Source: an uncultured Sphingomonadaceae bacterium
Lineage (GTDB): Bacteria; Pseudomonadota; Alphaproteobacteria; Sphingomonadales; Sphingomonadaceae
Assembly (NCBI GenBank): GCA_947258815.1
Contig: CAMYJW010000030.1
Coordinates: forward strand, 62,001-126,000
DNA: 64,000 bases
Reading direction: 5' to 3'
Below, piece after piece: positions 17,400 to 24,776 of this stretch. Both the position numbers and the translations under genes were made by a program. Position 1 is the stretch's first letter; each line of letters opens with the position of its first letter. The notes under the pieces were generated by a model. That model was given only the letters and a program-made list of their open reading frames with translations, was not told the origin of the DNA and searched no databases.

Positions 17400-17484
17400 T
17401 GGTGCCCCTGGCCCGACTCGAACGGGCACTTCCGAAGAAAAACGATTTTGAGTCGTTCGCGTCTACCGATTCCGCCACAGGGGC
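17400..17484 (-). tRNA. tRNA-Leu (anticodon CAA)
   Basis: Reverse complement begins GCCCCTGTGGCGGAATCGG and ends CAGGGGCACCA. The acceptor stem is GCCCCTG/CAGGGGC with an encoded CCA. The anticodon stem AACGA/TCGTT encloses the loop CTCAAAA, giving anticodon CAA for UUG codons. There is a long variable arm, as expected for leucine tRNA, and a T-arm with GTTCGAGTC. The length is 85 bases. Confidence 0.95.
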
Positions 17485-17562
17485 AGCCTGTGCGCATGGC
17501 GGGTTAGCCGCGCCGGGGCGCGGGTTCAACAGAACTTTTGCATGAAATGGAGCAAGAACCGG

Positions 17563-17940
17563 TCAGAAATTCCAGTCAAGCGCCAGATGTGCAAGGCCGG
17601 GCCGCTCCTTCTTTCCCGCACCAAGCGCGGCGAACTGCAATACCGGGCCGGACGATCCGCGCTGGAACGTCCAACTTGGGCCAAGTTCTTCGCGCACGAT
17701 CATACCGTCAGGTGGAACGCTCGCGTTTTCAGTCTGAAGCGGTTCGGCATCGCCAGGCAGCAACACCAGCAGAGATCGGCTATCTTCCGGAGGGCAATCG
17801 CGCGACAGATCGAAATTCAGTTCCATCGGCCAGGGTGTGTCCTTTGCCGAGCCGACCGGAGCTTCGGCGGCAAATGCCACGCCGGTGCCGCCCAACAGCA
17901 CAATACCCGTCAGCACATTCACACATTTCAGCTTGCGCAT
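17563..17940 (-). CDS. Hypothetical secreted protein
   Basis: A 125-residue protein from the ATG at 17940 (MRKLKCVNVLTGIVLLGG), beginning with a signal peptide that would be cut after AFA. The mature part is about 100 residues with one cysteine and no motif I recognise. The track start at 17979 adds 13 residues before the basic n-region and looks wrong. It follows the suhB-like gene on the same strand after about 106 bases. No function can be assigned. Confidence 0.55.
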   Translation of the reverse strand: MRKLKCVNVLTGIVLLGGTGVAFAAEAPVGSAKDTPWPMELNFDLSRDCPPEDSRSLLVLLPGDAEPLQTENASVPPDGMIVREELGPSWTFQRGSSGPVLQFAALGAGKKERPGLAHLALDWNF

Positions 17941-18046
17941 CACCTGGCCCCGCCAATGAGGAGACCGAAGCGATCGCACGATTCTGGTTAAGATGGCGCT
18001 AAAAAGCGCACCGGGATCCGGCCGGAACGCTGCGCAACGGCGCAGC

Positions 18047-18865
18047 TCAATCCTTGAGCGCGCCGATCATGATTTTGTGAATACGCGAATGCAGCGCGTC
18101 ATTCCCCGCCAGCACTTCCGCATCGCAAATCGGCTGCGAACGCCCACGCCAGTCAGACACGAAACCGCCTGCTTCGCGCACCAGCAAACAGCCCGCCGCT
18201 GTGTCCCAGGGTTTCAGCCCTTTTTCCCAGAACGCTTCAAATCGCCCGGCAGCGAGCCAGGCAAGATCAAGCGAGGCCGCGCCATAGCGACGGATTCCTG
18301 CGACTTGCGGCGCCAACGCCCGGTAAACCTTGCTCCATTCCGCCGAATCGCCATAGCCCGCGAAAGGAATACCCGTCGCAATCAGGCTTTCATCGAGATG
18401 CCGACGGGACGAAACGCGCAGACGCCGATCCTGAAGCCATGCGCCGCGGCTGCGCTCAGCCCAGAAGCTCTCGTCCGTCAGCGGCTGATACACCAGCGCA
18501 GCCGTGACTTCGCCCCAGCCCTTGCCATCGAGACGCGGTTCCTGCGCCGCGATCGAAATCGCGAAATGCGGCAGGCCGTGAATGAAATTGCTGGTCCCGT
18601 CCAGCGGGTCGATGACCCAGCGCGGCTTGTCGGGATCGCCTGGAATATCGCCGCCTTCTTCCAGCAGGAAACCCCAGCCCGGCCGGGCCTTGCCCAGTTC
18701 ATCGTAAAGCGTGCGCTCCGACGCCTGATCGGCCTTGGTTACAAAGTCAGCCGGTCCCTTGCGGGACACCTGCAAGTGCTCGACCTCGCCGAAATCGCGG
18801 CGCAAACGCTGACCGGCCTTACGGGCGGCGCGTTCCATCACGCGGATCAATGCTGAAAGGGCCAT
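18047..18865 (-). CDS. suhB: Inositol monophosphatase family protein (SuhB-like)
   Basis: A 272-residue Mg2+-dependent phosphatase of the IMPase superfamily. The metal and catalytic motifs are present: LLEEGG (the usual EE pair), WVIDPLDGTSNFIHGLP and, near the C-terminus, KPWDTAAGCLLVREAGG. The substrate may be inositol monophosphate or another sugar phosphate; SuhB homologues also act in rRNA transcription. It starts 22 bases after efp on the same strand, an arrangement I believe is common in this group. Confidence 0.9.
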   Translation of the reverse strand: MALSALIRVMERAARKAGQRLRRDFGEVEHLQVSRKGPADFVTKADQASERTLYDELGKARPGWGFLLEEGGDIPGDPDKPRWVIDPLDGTSNFIHGLPHFAISIAAQEPRLDGKGWGEVTAALVYQPLTDESFWAERSRGAWLQDRRLRVSSRRHLDESLIATGIPFAGYGDSAEWSKVYRALAPQVAGIRRYGAASLDLAWLAAGRFEAFWEKGLKPWDTAAGCLLVREAGGFVSDWRGRSQPICDAEVLAGNDALHSRIHKIMIGALKD

Positions 18866-18887
18866 CTGTTTTCAATCAGCCTTCGGA

Positions 18888-19451
18888 TCAGCCGGCTTTG
18901 CCGACATATGTGCGCTCATAGACATCGACGATAATGCGCGTTCCGGCTGAAATATGCGGCGGAACCATCACCCGCACGCCATTATCCAGAACTGCCGGCT
19001 TATAGCTGGAAGATGCCGTCTGTCCCTTGACCACGGCATCGGCTTCAACGATCTCGGCCTCAACCTGATCGGGCAACTGCACCGAAATCGGCTTTTCGTC
19101 ATACAGTTCCAGCGTGACCGTCATCCCGTCCTGCAGGAAAGCCACCGCATCGCCAACAATATCGGTGGACAGATTGATCTGATCGAACGTGTCGGTATCC
19201 ATGAACACCAGCATGTCGCCATCGGTATAAAGATACTGGAAATCCTTGGTGTCGAGCCGCACTTTTTCGACCGTGTCGGCACTGCGAAAGCGCACGTTGG
19301 TTTTGCGGCCATCGATCAGGTTCTTCATCTCAACCTGCATATAGGCACCGCCCTTGCCCGGCTGGGTGTGCTGAATCTTGGCAACTTTCCAGATACCGCC
19401 TTCATATTCGATAATGTTGCCGGGGCGAATATCGACACCGCTGATCTTCAT
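18888..19451 (-). CDS. efp: Elongation factor P
   Basis: A 187-residue translation factor that relieves ribosome stalling at polyproline. The three-domain EF-P is intact: [18 protein letters not shown] at the N-terminus, [10 protein letters not shown] with the lysine that is modified in many bacteria, and a C-terminal OB domain ending [18 protein letters not shown] use the ATG at 19451. The track start at 19616 reads through the promoter and opposes the divergent gene at 19556. Confidence 0.96.
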   Translation of the reverse strand: MKISGVDIRPGNIIEYEGGIWKVAKIQHTQPGKGGAYMQVEMKNLIDGRKTNVRFRSADTVEKVRLDTKDFQYLYTDGDMLVFMDTDTFDQINLSTDIVGDAVAFLQDGMTVTLELYDEKPISVQLPDQVEAEIVEADAVVKGQTASSSYKPAVLDNGVRVMVPPHISAGTRIIVDVYERTYVGKAG

Positions 19452-19555
19452 GAGAATTGCCTTTGATGGGAAAGAACCTGGTTCGGGGAACGCCGGGCAC
19501 TTAGCGCGGCGCGCACGATGTGGCAATCGCCAGCAGCAGATGCTAACCCGATGCG

Positions 19556-19930
19556 ATGAAACGCGCTGCCCTATCAGCCTTTGTCGCAATCGCATTGGCG
19601 GTTGCCCCGTCCGCACTTGCCGTTCCGGGCGGTGAGATCGGCACCTTGCCGACCGGGCGATACATCTGCGAGCTGCCCGGCGATGCGGCAGGCCCCTATC
19701 GCGTACGCACGCCCGATGAAGATTTCGCGGTTGTCAGTGCGTCGGGATACATCGTCAACGGCGTGCGCGGAACGTACCTTCTCACCGGCGATACCGTGGT
19801 GATGACCAGCGGAGCCTTCAAAGGCCGGCAGTTCAGGCAGGTTTCAGACGGTTTCCTGCGCCACCTTGGCCCGGCGGCGGCGGAAAAGCCCATGCGCTGC
19901 GTGCTTTCAACACGCAACAACACTCTATAG
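19556..19930 (+). CDS. Hypothetical secreted protein
   Basis: A 124-residue protein with a clear signal peptide ([15 protein letters not shown], cut before VPGG). The mature domain contains [13 protein letters not shown] and two cysteines that could form a disulfide. The pattern, a short beta-rich domain with a GRYxCxLPGD motif, looks like a conserved small periplasmic protein of sphingomonads, but I cannot name a family. Divergent from efp. Confidence 0.65.
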   Translation: MKRAALSAFVAIALAVAPSALAVPGGEIGTLPTGRYICELPGDAAGPYRVRTPDEDFAVVSASGYIVNGVRGTYLLTGDTVVMTSGAFKGRQFRQVSDGFLRHLGPAAAEKPMRCVLSTRNNTL

Positions 19931-19949
19931 ACCCGCGCTCATCGCCCGA

Positions 19950-20192
19950 TCATCCACCGCCAACACGCGGCAACATGATAACTTCATGTGCATCGGCGAG
20001 CGATGTTGACCAGTCCGCCGTCACCACGCCATCGATAGCAAACGCAGCGCGCACCGTGGCCAGTTCGGCAAAGCCCGGCGCGATCCTGTCAATCTCTTCA
20101 ACCAGCGCAAACAGCGTTGCCGCGTCCAGATCAAGCCTGTCCCGCCCGTCGAACAGTTCCCTGTCAAACGGCGGCATCACCACAATGCGCAC
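19950..20192 (-). CDS. MoaD/ThiS-like small sulfur-carrier protein
   Basis: An 80-residue beta-grasp protein that ends in Gly-Gly-Gly (IMLPRVGGG), the C-terminal tail on which MoaD-type proteins carry sulfur for molybdopterin synthesis. It starts with GTG at 20192, only 7 bases after the stop of the molybdenum hydroxylase large subunit, so it belongs to that operon. It may be a dedicated MoaD paralogue. No MoaE partner is present in the window. Confidence 0.75.
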   Translation of the reverse strand: MRIVVMPPFDRELFDGRDRLDLDAATLFALVEEIDRIAPGFAELATVRAAFAIDGVVTADWSTSLADAHEVIMLPRVGGG

Positions 20193-20199
20193 GGTAGCG

Positions 20200-22470
20200 T
20201 TATGCCTTGGACTGCATCAGGCCATAGATGCGATCCGGCGTCAGCGGCAGATCGCGCATGGGCGACCCGGTCGCATTGCTGACCGCATGTGCGACAGTCG
20301 CCAGCGGAGGAACGATCGGAACCTCACCCACGCCTTTCACGCCATATGGATGCGCAGGATTGGGCTTTTCGATCATCACAGCGTCGATCATCGGCAGATC
20401 CGAAGCGACCGGCATGCGATAATCGAGGAACCCCGGATTATCGAGCTTGCCATCCTCGTTATAGAGATACGCTTCATTAAGCGCCCATCCAATGCCCTGA
20501 ACCGCACCGCCCTGCATCTGCCCTTCGACATAGCTGGGATGGATCGCGCGGCCAACATCCTGAAACGCGGTGTAGCGCCCGATGCTGGCATGCCCGGTTT
20601 CGGGATCAACATCCACGTCGCAGATATGAACGGCAAAGCCGGGCAGGAAATCGTTGGGGTTGACTGAAGATTCCGCCGAAATCGGGCCGCCGGTGCTGTC
20701 TGCCTTCGCAGCGATATTGCCGATCGAAAGCGTTTCGCCAGCCTTTTCCCCGCCCGTGCAGCGCGCTTCGCCATCGCTCCACGCAACGTCATCGACCGAA
20801 CAGCCCCACAGCTTGGCCGCACGCGCACGCATGATATCGATCACTGTCTGCGCTGCCTCGATCACGGCCTTGCCGGTGGCAAATGTCGTCCGGCTGCCGC
20901 CCGTCAGCATCGAATAACCAACCGAGCCGGTGTCAGCGATTGTCACGGTGACGTTATCGTAATCGATGCCCAGCGTTTCGGCCGCCATGATCGCCATTGA
21001 TGCGCGGCTTCCGCCGATATCGGGATTGCCTTCGATAACCATCACCGAACCATCTTCGCCGATCGCAACCGAAGCCGTTGATGGTCCGCCATAGTTCACC
21101 CAATAGGAGCAGGCGATCCCACGCCCCTGATTGGGGCCAAGCGACGCGGAATAGTGCGGATGCGCCTTTGCCGCTTCAAGACATTCCAGCAGCCCGATTT
21201 CGCCATAGGGCGTGCCGTGCATTGTCATGTCGCCGGGAACGACCGCGTTCTTTATGCGCATATCCAACGGATCGATGCCAAGCTTGGCCGCCAGATCGTT
21301 CAGCGCACTTTCCAGCGCAAAATTGACCTGTGGCGCACCGGGCGCGCGATAGGCGGCGTGCTTGGGCATGTTGCTGAGCACTTCCCAGCCCGTCACCCGG
21401 AAATTGGCGATCCGGTAGTGCCCGACCGAGGAAATCAGCCCCGCATGCGTTTCATTGCCCGGCGACGTTCCGGCGCTGTATCTGAACTCAACATCGGCAG
21501 CGACCAGTTTACCTTCGGCATCGGCGCCAAGGCTTACGTCAACCACGGCGCCGGGCGCGGGGCCGGACGCGCGGAACACATCGGCCCGATCCATGGTCAG
21601 CCGCACCGGACGCCCCGCCTTCTTGGAAAGCAACGCTGCAACCGGTTCAAGATAGATCGTGGTCTTGCCGCCAAAGCCGCCGCCAATCTCCAGCGGCATG
21701 ACCCGGACATGGCCCATTTCCACATTCAGGATCGTCGCGACCAGCGAGCGAACGTTGAACGCGCCCTGGCTTGAACACCAGACATCGAGCTTTCCATCGG
21801 CCTTCCACGTCACCACGCAGGCGTGCGGTTCGATATACCCCTGATGCACAGGTGGCATCGTATAGCGCGCGGTGACAGTGGCCGCCGCGCTCTTCAGGGC
21901 CGCTTCGGTATCGCCCTGGGTCTGCTGGATACGCATCGAAACGTTCGACGGTTTCTCGGGTTTCTCATCCAGCCCTTTCGTGAAATTGTCCTCATAAAGC
22001 AGCGGCGCATCCTCACGCATGGCATCGAGGATGCCGGTGACATGCGGAAGAACTTCATAGTCCACATCGATCAGGCCAAGCGCTTCCTGCGCAATCGCTT
22101 CGCTGGTCGCTGCAACGGCGGCAAGGGCGTGCCCTTCATACAGCACTTTGCCGACCGCCATGCAGTTACGCGCGAGATCCGCGATATTGCCCGCCGCTTC
22201 GCCCATCTGGACGACGGCATCTTCAAGGTTCGGGAAATCATCGCCCGTGACGATCGCTTTTACGCCGGGGAGCGCGGCGGCCTTCTTCGTATCGACAGAG
22301 CGGATACGCGCATGGGGATGCGGGCTGCGCAGAATTGCGCCCTGAAGCATATTCGCCGCTTTGTAGTCAGGGCCGAAAACCGCCTTTCCGGTGACTTTCT
22401 CAACCCCGTCAGGCCGCACCGGTCGAGTGCCGACAAGCCGGAAAGAATCTTTCTTTTCAGGAGCGTTCAT
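20200..22470 (-). CDS. Molybdopterin-binding (large) subunit of a xanthine dehydrogenase-family hydroxylase
   Basis: A 756-residue large subunit of the molybdenum hydroxylase family (CoxL/XdhB/HcrA-like). The Mo-cofactor-binding segments include GGGFGGKT, AYRAPGAPQ and, at the C-terminus, VKGVGEVPIVPP, where the Glu in GVGE is the family's catalytic base. I see no CO-dehydrogenase active-loop signature, so the enzyme probably hydroxylates an aromatic N-heterocycle, aldehyde or purine-like substrate. It forms an operon with the 2Fe-2S and FAD subunits (each junction overlaps by ATGA) and the MoaD-like gene. Confidence 0.88.
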   Translation of the reverse strand: MNAPEKKDSFRLVGTRPVRPDGVEKVTGKAVFGPDYKAANMLQGAILRSPHPHARIRSVDTKKAAALPGVKAIVTGDDFPNLEDAVVQMGEAAGNIADLARNCMAVGKVLYEGHALAAVAATSEAIAQEALGLIDVDYEVLPHVTGILDAMREDAPLLYEDNFTKGLDEKPEKPSNVSMRIQQTQGDTEAALKSAAATVTARYTMPPVHQGYIEPHACVVTWKADGKLDVWCSSQGAFNVRSLVATILNVEMGHVRVMPLEIGGGFGGKTTIYLEPVAALLSKKAGRPVRLTMDRADVFRASGPAPGAVVDVSLGADAEGKLVAADVEFRYSAGTSPGNETHAGLISSVGHYRIANFRVTGWEVLSNMPKHAAYRAPGAPQVNFALESALNDLAAKLGIDPLDMRIKNAVVPGDMTMHGTPYGEIGLLECLEAAKAHPHYSASLGPNQGRGIACSYWVNYGGPSTASVAIGEDGSVMVIEGNPDIGGSRASMAIMAAETLGIDYDNVTVTIADTGSVGYSMLTGGSRTTFATGKAVIEAAQTVIDIMRARAAKLWGCSVDDVAWSDGEARCTGGEKAGETLSIGNIAAKADSTGGPISAESSVNPNDFLPGFAVHICDVDVDPETGHASIGRYTAFQDVGRAIHPSYVEGQMQGGAVQGIGWALNEAYLYNEDGKLDNPGFLDYRMPVASDLPMIDAVMIEKPNPAHPYGVKGVGEVPIVPPLATVAHAVSNATGSPMRDLPLTPDRIYGLMQSKA

Positions 22471-22955
22471 GCGGGAGTCCTTTCCTGCCGGAGTTCAGCC
22501 GCGGCATCCATCACCGCGCGAATGATCTTGTCATAGCCTGTGCAGCGACACAGATTGCCCGCCAGCCAGTAACGCACTTCGGTTTCGGTCGGATCGGGAT
22601 TGCGATCGAGCAGAGCCTTTGCCGCGACGATAAAGCCCGGCGTGCAAAATCCACATTGCAAGGCTGCGTGATCAAGGAACGTGCGCTGCACCGGATGCAA
22701 TTCGCTTCCTTCGGCAACACCTTCGATCGTGCCGATCACCCGGCCCTGCGCTTCCGCCGCCATCACCAGGCAGGAGCAGACCATTTCGCCATCCAGCATG
22801 ATGGTGCATGCTCCGCAATCGCCAGAGCCGCAGCCTTCCTTTGTGCCTGTCATATCCAGTTCGTCACGCAGGACATCAAGCAGCGTCTCGCCCGGCCCGC
22901 ACAGAAACTCTCGTTCATCACCGTTGACGCTGGTGGTTACGTGAAGCTTGCTCAT
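22467..22955 (-). CDS. 2Fe-2S subunit of the xanthine dehydrogenase-family hydroxylase
   Basis: A 162-residue small subunit holding two [2Fe-2S] clusters. The plant-ferredoxin cluster ligands are in GCGSGDCGACTIM with a later Cys in VCSCLVM. The second, all-helical domain has QCGFCTPGF and NLCRCTGY. All eight cysteines are present. It passes electrons from the Mo site to the FAD subunit. It overlaps both neighbouring subunit genes by four bases. Confidence 0.94.
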   Translation of the reverse strand: MSKLHVTTSVNGDEREFLCGPGETLLDVLRDELDMTGTKEGCGSGDCGACTIMLDGEMVCSCLVMAAEAQGRVIGTIEGVAEGSELHPVQRTFLDHAALQCGFCTPGFIVAAKALLDRNPDPTETEVRYWLAGNLCRCTGYDKIIRAVMDAAAELRQERTPA

Positions 22956-23821
22956 GCTGTTCCCCCTGCCCGTTCACGGGCGATCATCACGGTGCGTTTC
23001 GCCAGCACTCCGGCCATGGCGATGCGGTATTCAATTGTACCGCGTTTATCGTCAATCGGCTTGCAGGCATTACGAACCGCCTGCGCCATCGCTTCCATCG
23101 CGGCATCGTCAAAGCCTGAACCTTCAAGCGCCTTGCCAGCGTCTTCCACCAGAACGACGGTCGGCGCGGCGGCGCCAATCGCAATCCGGGCCGAAGTGCA
23201 GACACCCTCGGCATCAACCGTGATGTTGGCCCCTGCACCGACAACGGCGATATCCATTTCAGTGCGCGGAATTGACCGCAGATATGCATCCGATCCGCCC
23301 GCGCTGCGTTTGGGCAGTTTGATCGCGGTTACCATCTCGCCCGCCTGAAGCGATGTTTTGCTGGGCGCGACGGGAATGGCCTCAACCGGCACCTCACGTT
23401 CGCCTGACGGGCCTGCGATCAGGCAGGTGGCTCCCGCAGCGACAAGCGCCGGAACGCTGTCTGCCGCAGGCGATGCATTACACAAGTTGCCGGCCATCGT
23501 GGCGCGGTTGCGAACCTGCACCGAACCGATAAGATTGGCCGCTTCGACAACCCCCGGCCATGCTGCAACGAGTGCCGCATCTTCCTTGAGCGCGGTGCAT
23601 GGCGTCGCCGCACCGATGACGAAACCATCGCCATCGCTGCGAATACCGTTCAGCCCGGCGATCCGCTTGATGTCGACAATCGCACCGGCCTCGCTTCTGC
23701 CTGACTGCATCTGAACAATCAGATCAGTGCCCCCGGACAATGGACGAGCCGAAGGATCGCCTGCCAGCAGGGCAACAGCCTGTTCAATTGTCTCAGGTGT
23801 GTGAAACGCACTCAGCGCCAT
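22952..23821 (-). CDS. FAD-binding subunit of the xanthine dehydrogenase-family hydroxylase
   Basis: A 289-residue medium subunit (CoxM/XdhA FAD-like). The FAD loops are ARPLSGGTDLIVQMQ and TMAGNLCNASPAADSVPAL (AGNL-N-SP-D pattern). The C-terminal CO-dehydrogenase flavoprotein domain follows. First gene of the FAD-FeS-Mo-MoaD operon; the promoter must lie in the roughly 175-base divergent gap before the glycosyltransferase gene at 23997. Confidence 0.93.
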   Translation of the reverse strand: MALSAFHTPETIEQAVALLAGDPSARPLSGGTDLIVQMQSGRSEAGAIVDIKRIAGLNGIRSDGDGFVIGAATPCTALKEDAALVAAWPGVVEAANLIGSVQVRNRATMAGNLCNASPAADSVPALVAAGATCLIAGPSGEREVPVEAIPVAPSKTSLQAGEMVTAIKLPKRSAGGSDAYLRSIPRTEMDIAVVGAGANITVDAEGVCTSARIAIGAAAPTVVLVEDAGKALEGSGFDDAAMEAMAQAVRNACKPIDDKRGTIEYRIAMAGVLAKRTVMIARERAGGTA

Positions 23822-23996
23822 TCAGTCCTCCAAAATCATTTGTCGAAGGACGCTCCACTTTCTGATGAGATTCGTCAAGCGCTCTTGGCCTTCATGCCGC
23901 AACATGTTGCGCGGCGCACAGCAATCAGAGACACGGTTGGAGAAGGGGGTGGAGACGGGGTTGCGCCAACAATACCGATTCTGCGATGAGCAAACG

Positions 23997-24719
23997 ATGG
24001 CAATACCGCGCCTCATTCACCAGACCGCGCCGGATTTCGATAGCCTTCCATATCCGGTCCGGGCCAGCATTGACCGGATGCGGAACGCAAATCCCGGATG
24101 GGAATATCGATTCTACAACGATGCCGCACAGCGCGCTTTCCTGAACGATCATCTGGAACCAGAGATCGCTTCGCTGCTGGACCGGGTGAACCCACGATAT
24201 GGCGTCGTGCTGGCGGATCTGTTCAAATACCTCATCATCCAGCTTGAAGGCGGCGTATATCTCGACATCAAAAGCACGGCGACAGTGCCGTTCGATGAAG
24301 TGCTGCTGGCAGACGACAGTTTCCTGATCTCGCAGTGGCGCAACAGGCTGTTCCAGCCCTACTCCCTCTGGGGCAAGGCACGCGAACTGAAACACATCCG
24401 GGGCGGCGAGTTCCAGCAGTGGTTCATCGTCGCGGAACCCGGTCATCCGTTCCTGAAGCAAGTCGTCGCGAACGTGGGGCGCAACATGGCGTGCTATTCC
24501 CCCGCGCGCAACGGCGCGGGCAAACGGGCGATTCTGCGCCTCTCCGGCCCGGTGTGCTTCACTTTGGCGATAGAACCGATGCTGAAACTTTACCCGCACC
24601 GGCGCGTGGACATCGAGGATCTCGGCTTCCGGTATTCGCTATACCCTAGCAAATACGCGCACATGCGCGAGCCGGATCATTACGCGCGCTTCAGGGAACC
24701 GGTGATGACCTCTGACTGA
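23997..24719 (+). CDS. Glycosyltransferase with DXD sugar-binding motif (GT32-like / capsular polysaccharide synthesis)
   Basis: A 240-residue protein starting MAIPRLIHQTAPDF, which fits the IPKxIHQTW-type opening of GT32-like enzymes. It carries the pattern YGVVLADLFKYLIIQLEGGVYLDIKS, where LADLFKYxxLxxxGGxYxD is the nucleotide-sugar and metal-binding region with the DXD-type YLDIKS. The track start at 23865 adds 44 residues of low-complexity sequence. It stands alone between divergent and convergent neighbours. A role in surface glycan synthesis is inferred, not shown. Confidence 0.82.
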   Translation: MAIPRLIHQTAPDFDSLPYPVRASIDRMRNANPGWEYRFYNDAAQRAFLNDHLEPEIASLLDRVNPRYGVVLADLFKYLIIQLEGGVYLDIKSTATVPFDEVLLADDSFLISQWRNRLFQPYSLWGKARELKHIRGGEFQQWFIVAEPGHPFLKQVVANVGRNMACYSPARNGAGKRAILRLSGPVCFTLAIEPMLKLYPHRRVDIEDLGFRYSLYPSKYAHMREPDHYARFREPVMTSD

Positions 24720-24776
24720 AGGGCTTGCCGAACGCCCGATAAAATCACCGACAGCGCGATTCCCCATTGCGCGCGG

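Larger units (their letters stand above)
15845..17410. mobile_element. Relic of an integrative mobilizable element at tRNA-Leu
   Basis: The 11-mer TGGTGCCCCTG occurs at 15845-15855 and again at 17400-17410, where it is exactly the 3' end, including CCA, of the tRNA-Leu gene. Between the copies lie a truncated gene tail, a mobC-like gene and a relaxase gene. This is the layout left by site-specific integration into a tRNA 3' end, with the element on the downstream side of the tRNA. No integrase is present, so the element must be decayed or deleted. An 11-bp match could in principle be chance, but its exact placement at the tRNA terminus argues against that. Confidence 0.5.

Noticed and set aside
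17242-17451. Small ORFs between the relaxase and tRNA-Leu
   Set aside because: They run into the tRNA gene in several frames and have no start site or motif. The stretch holds only the tRNA-proximal hairpin.
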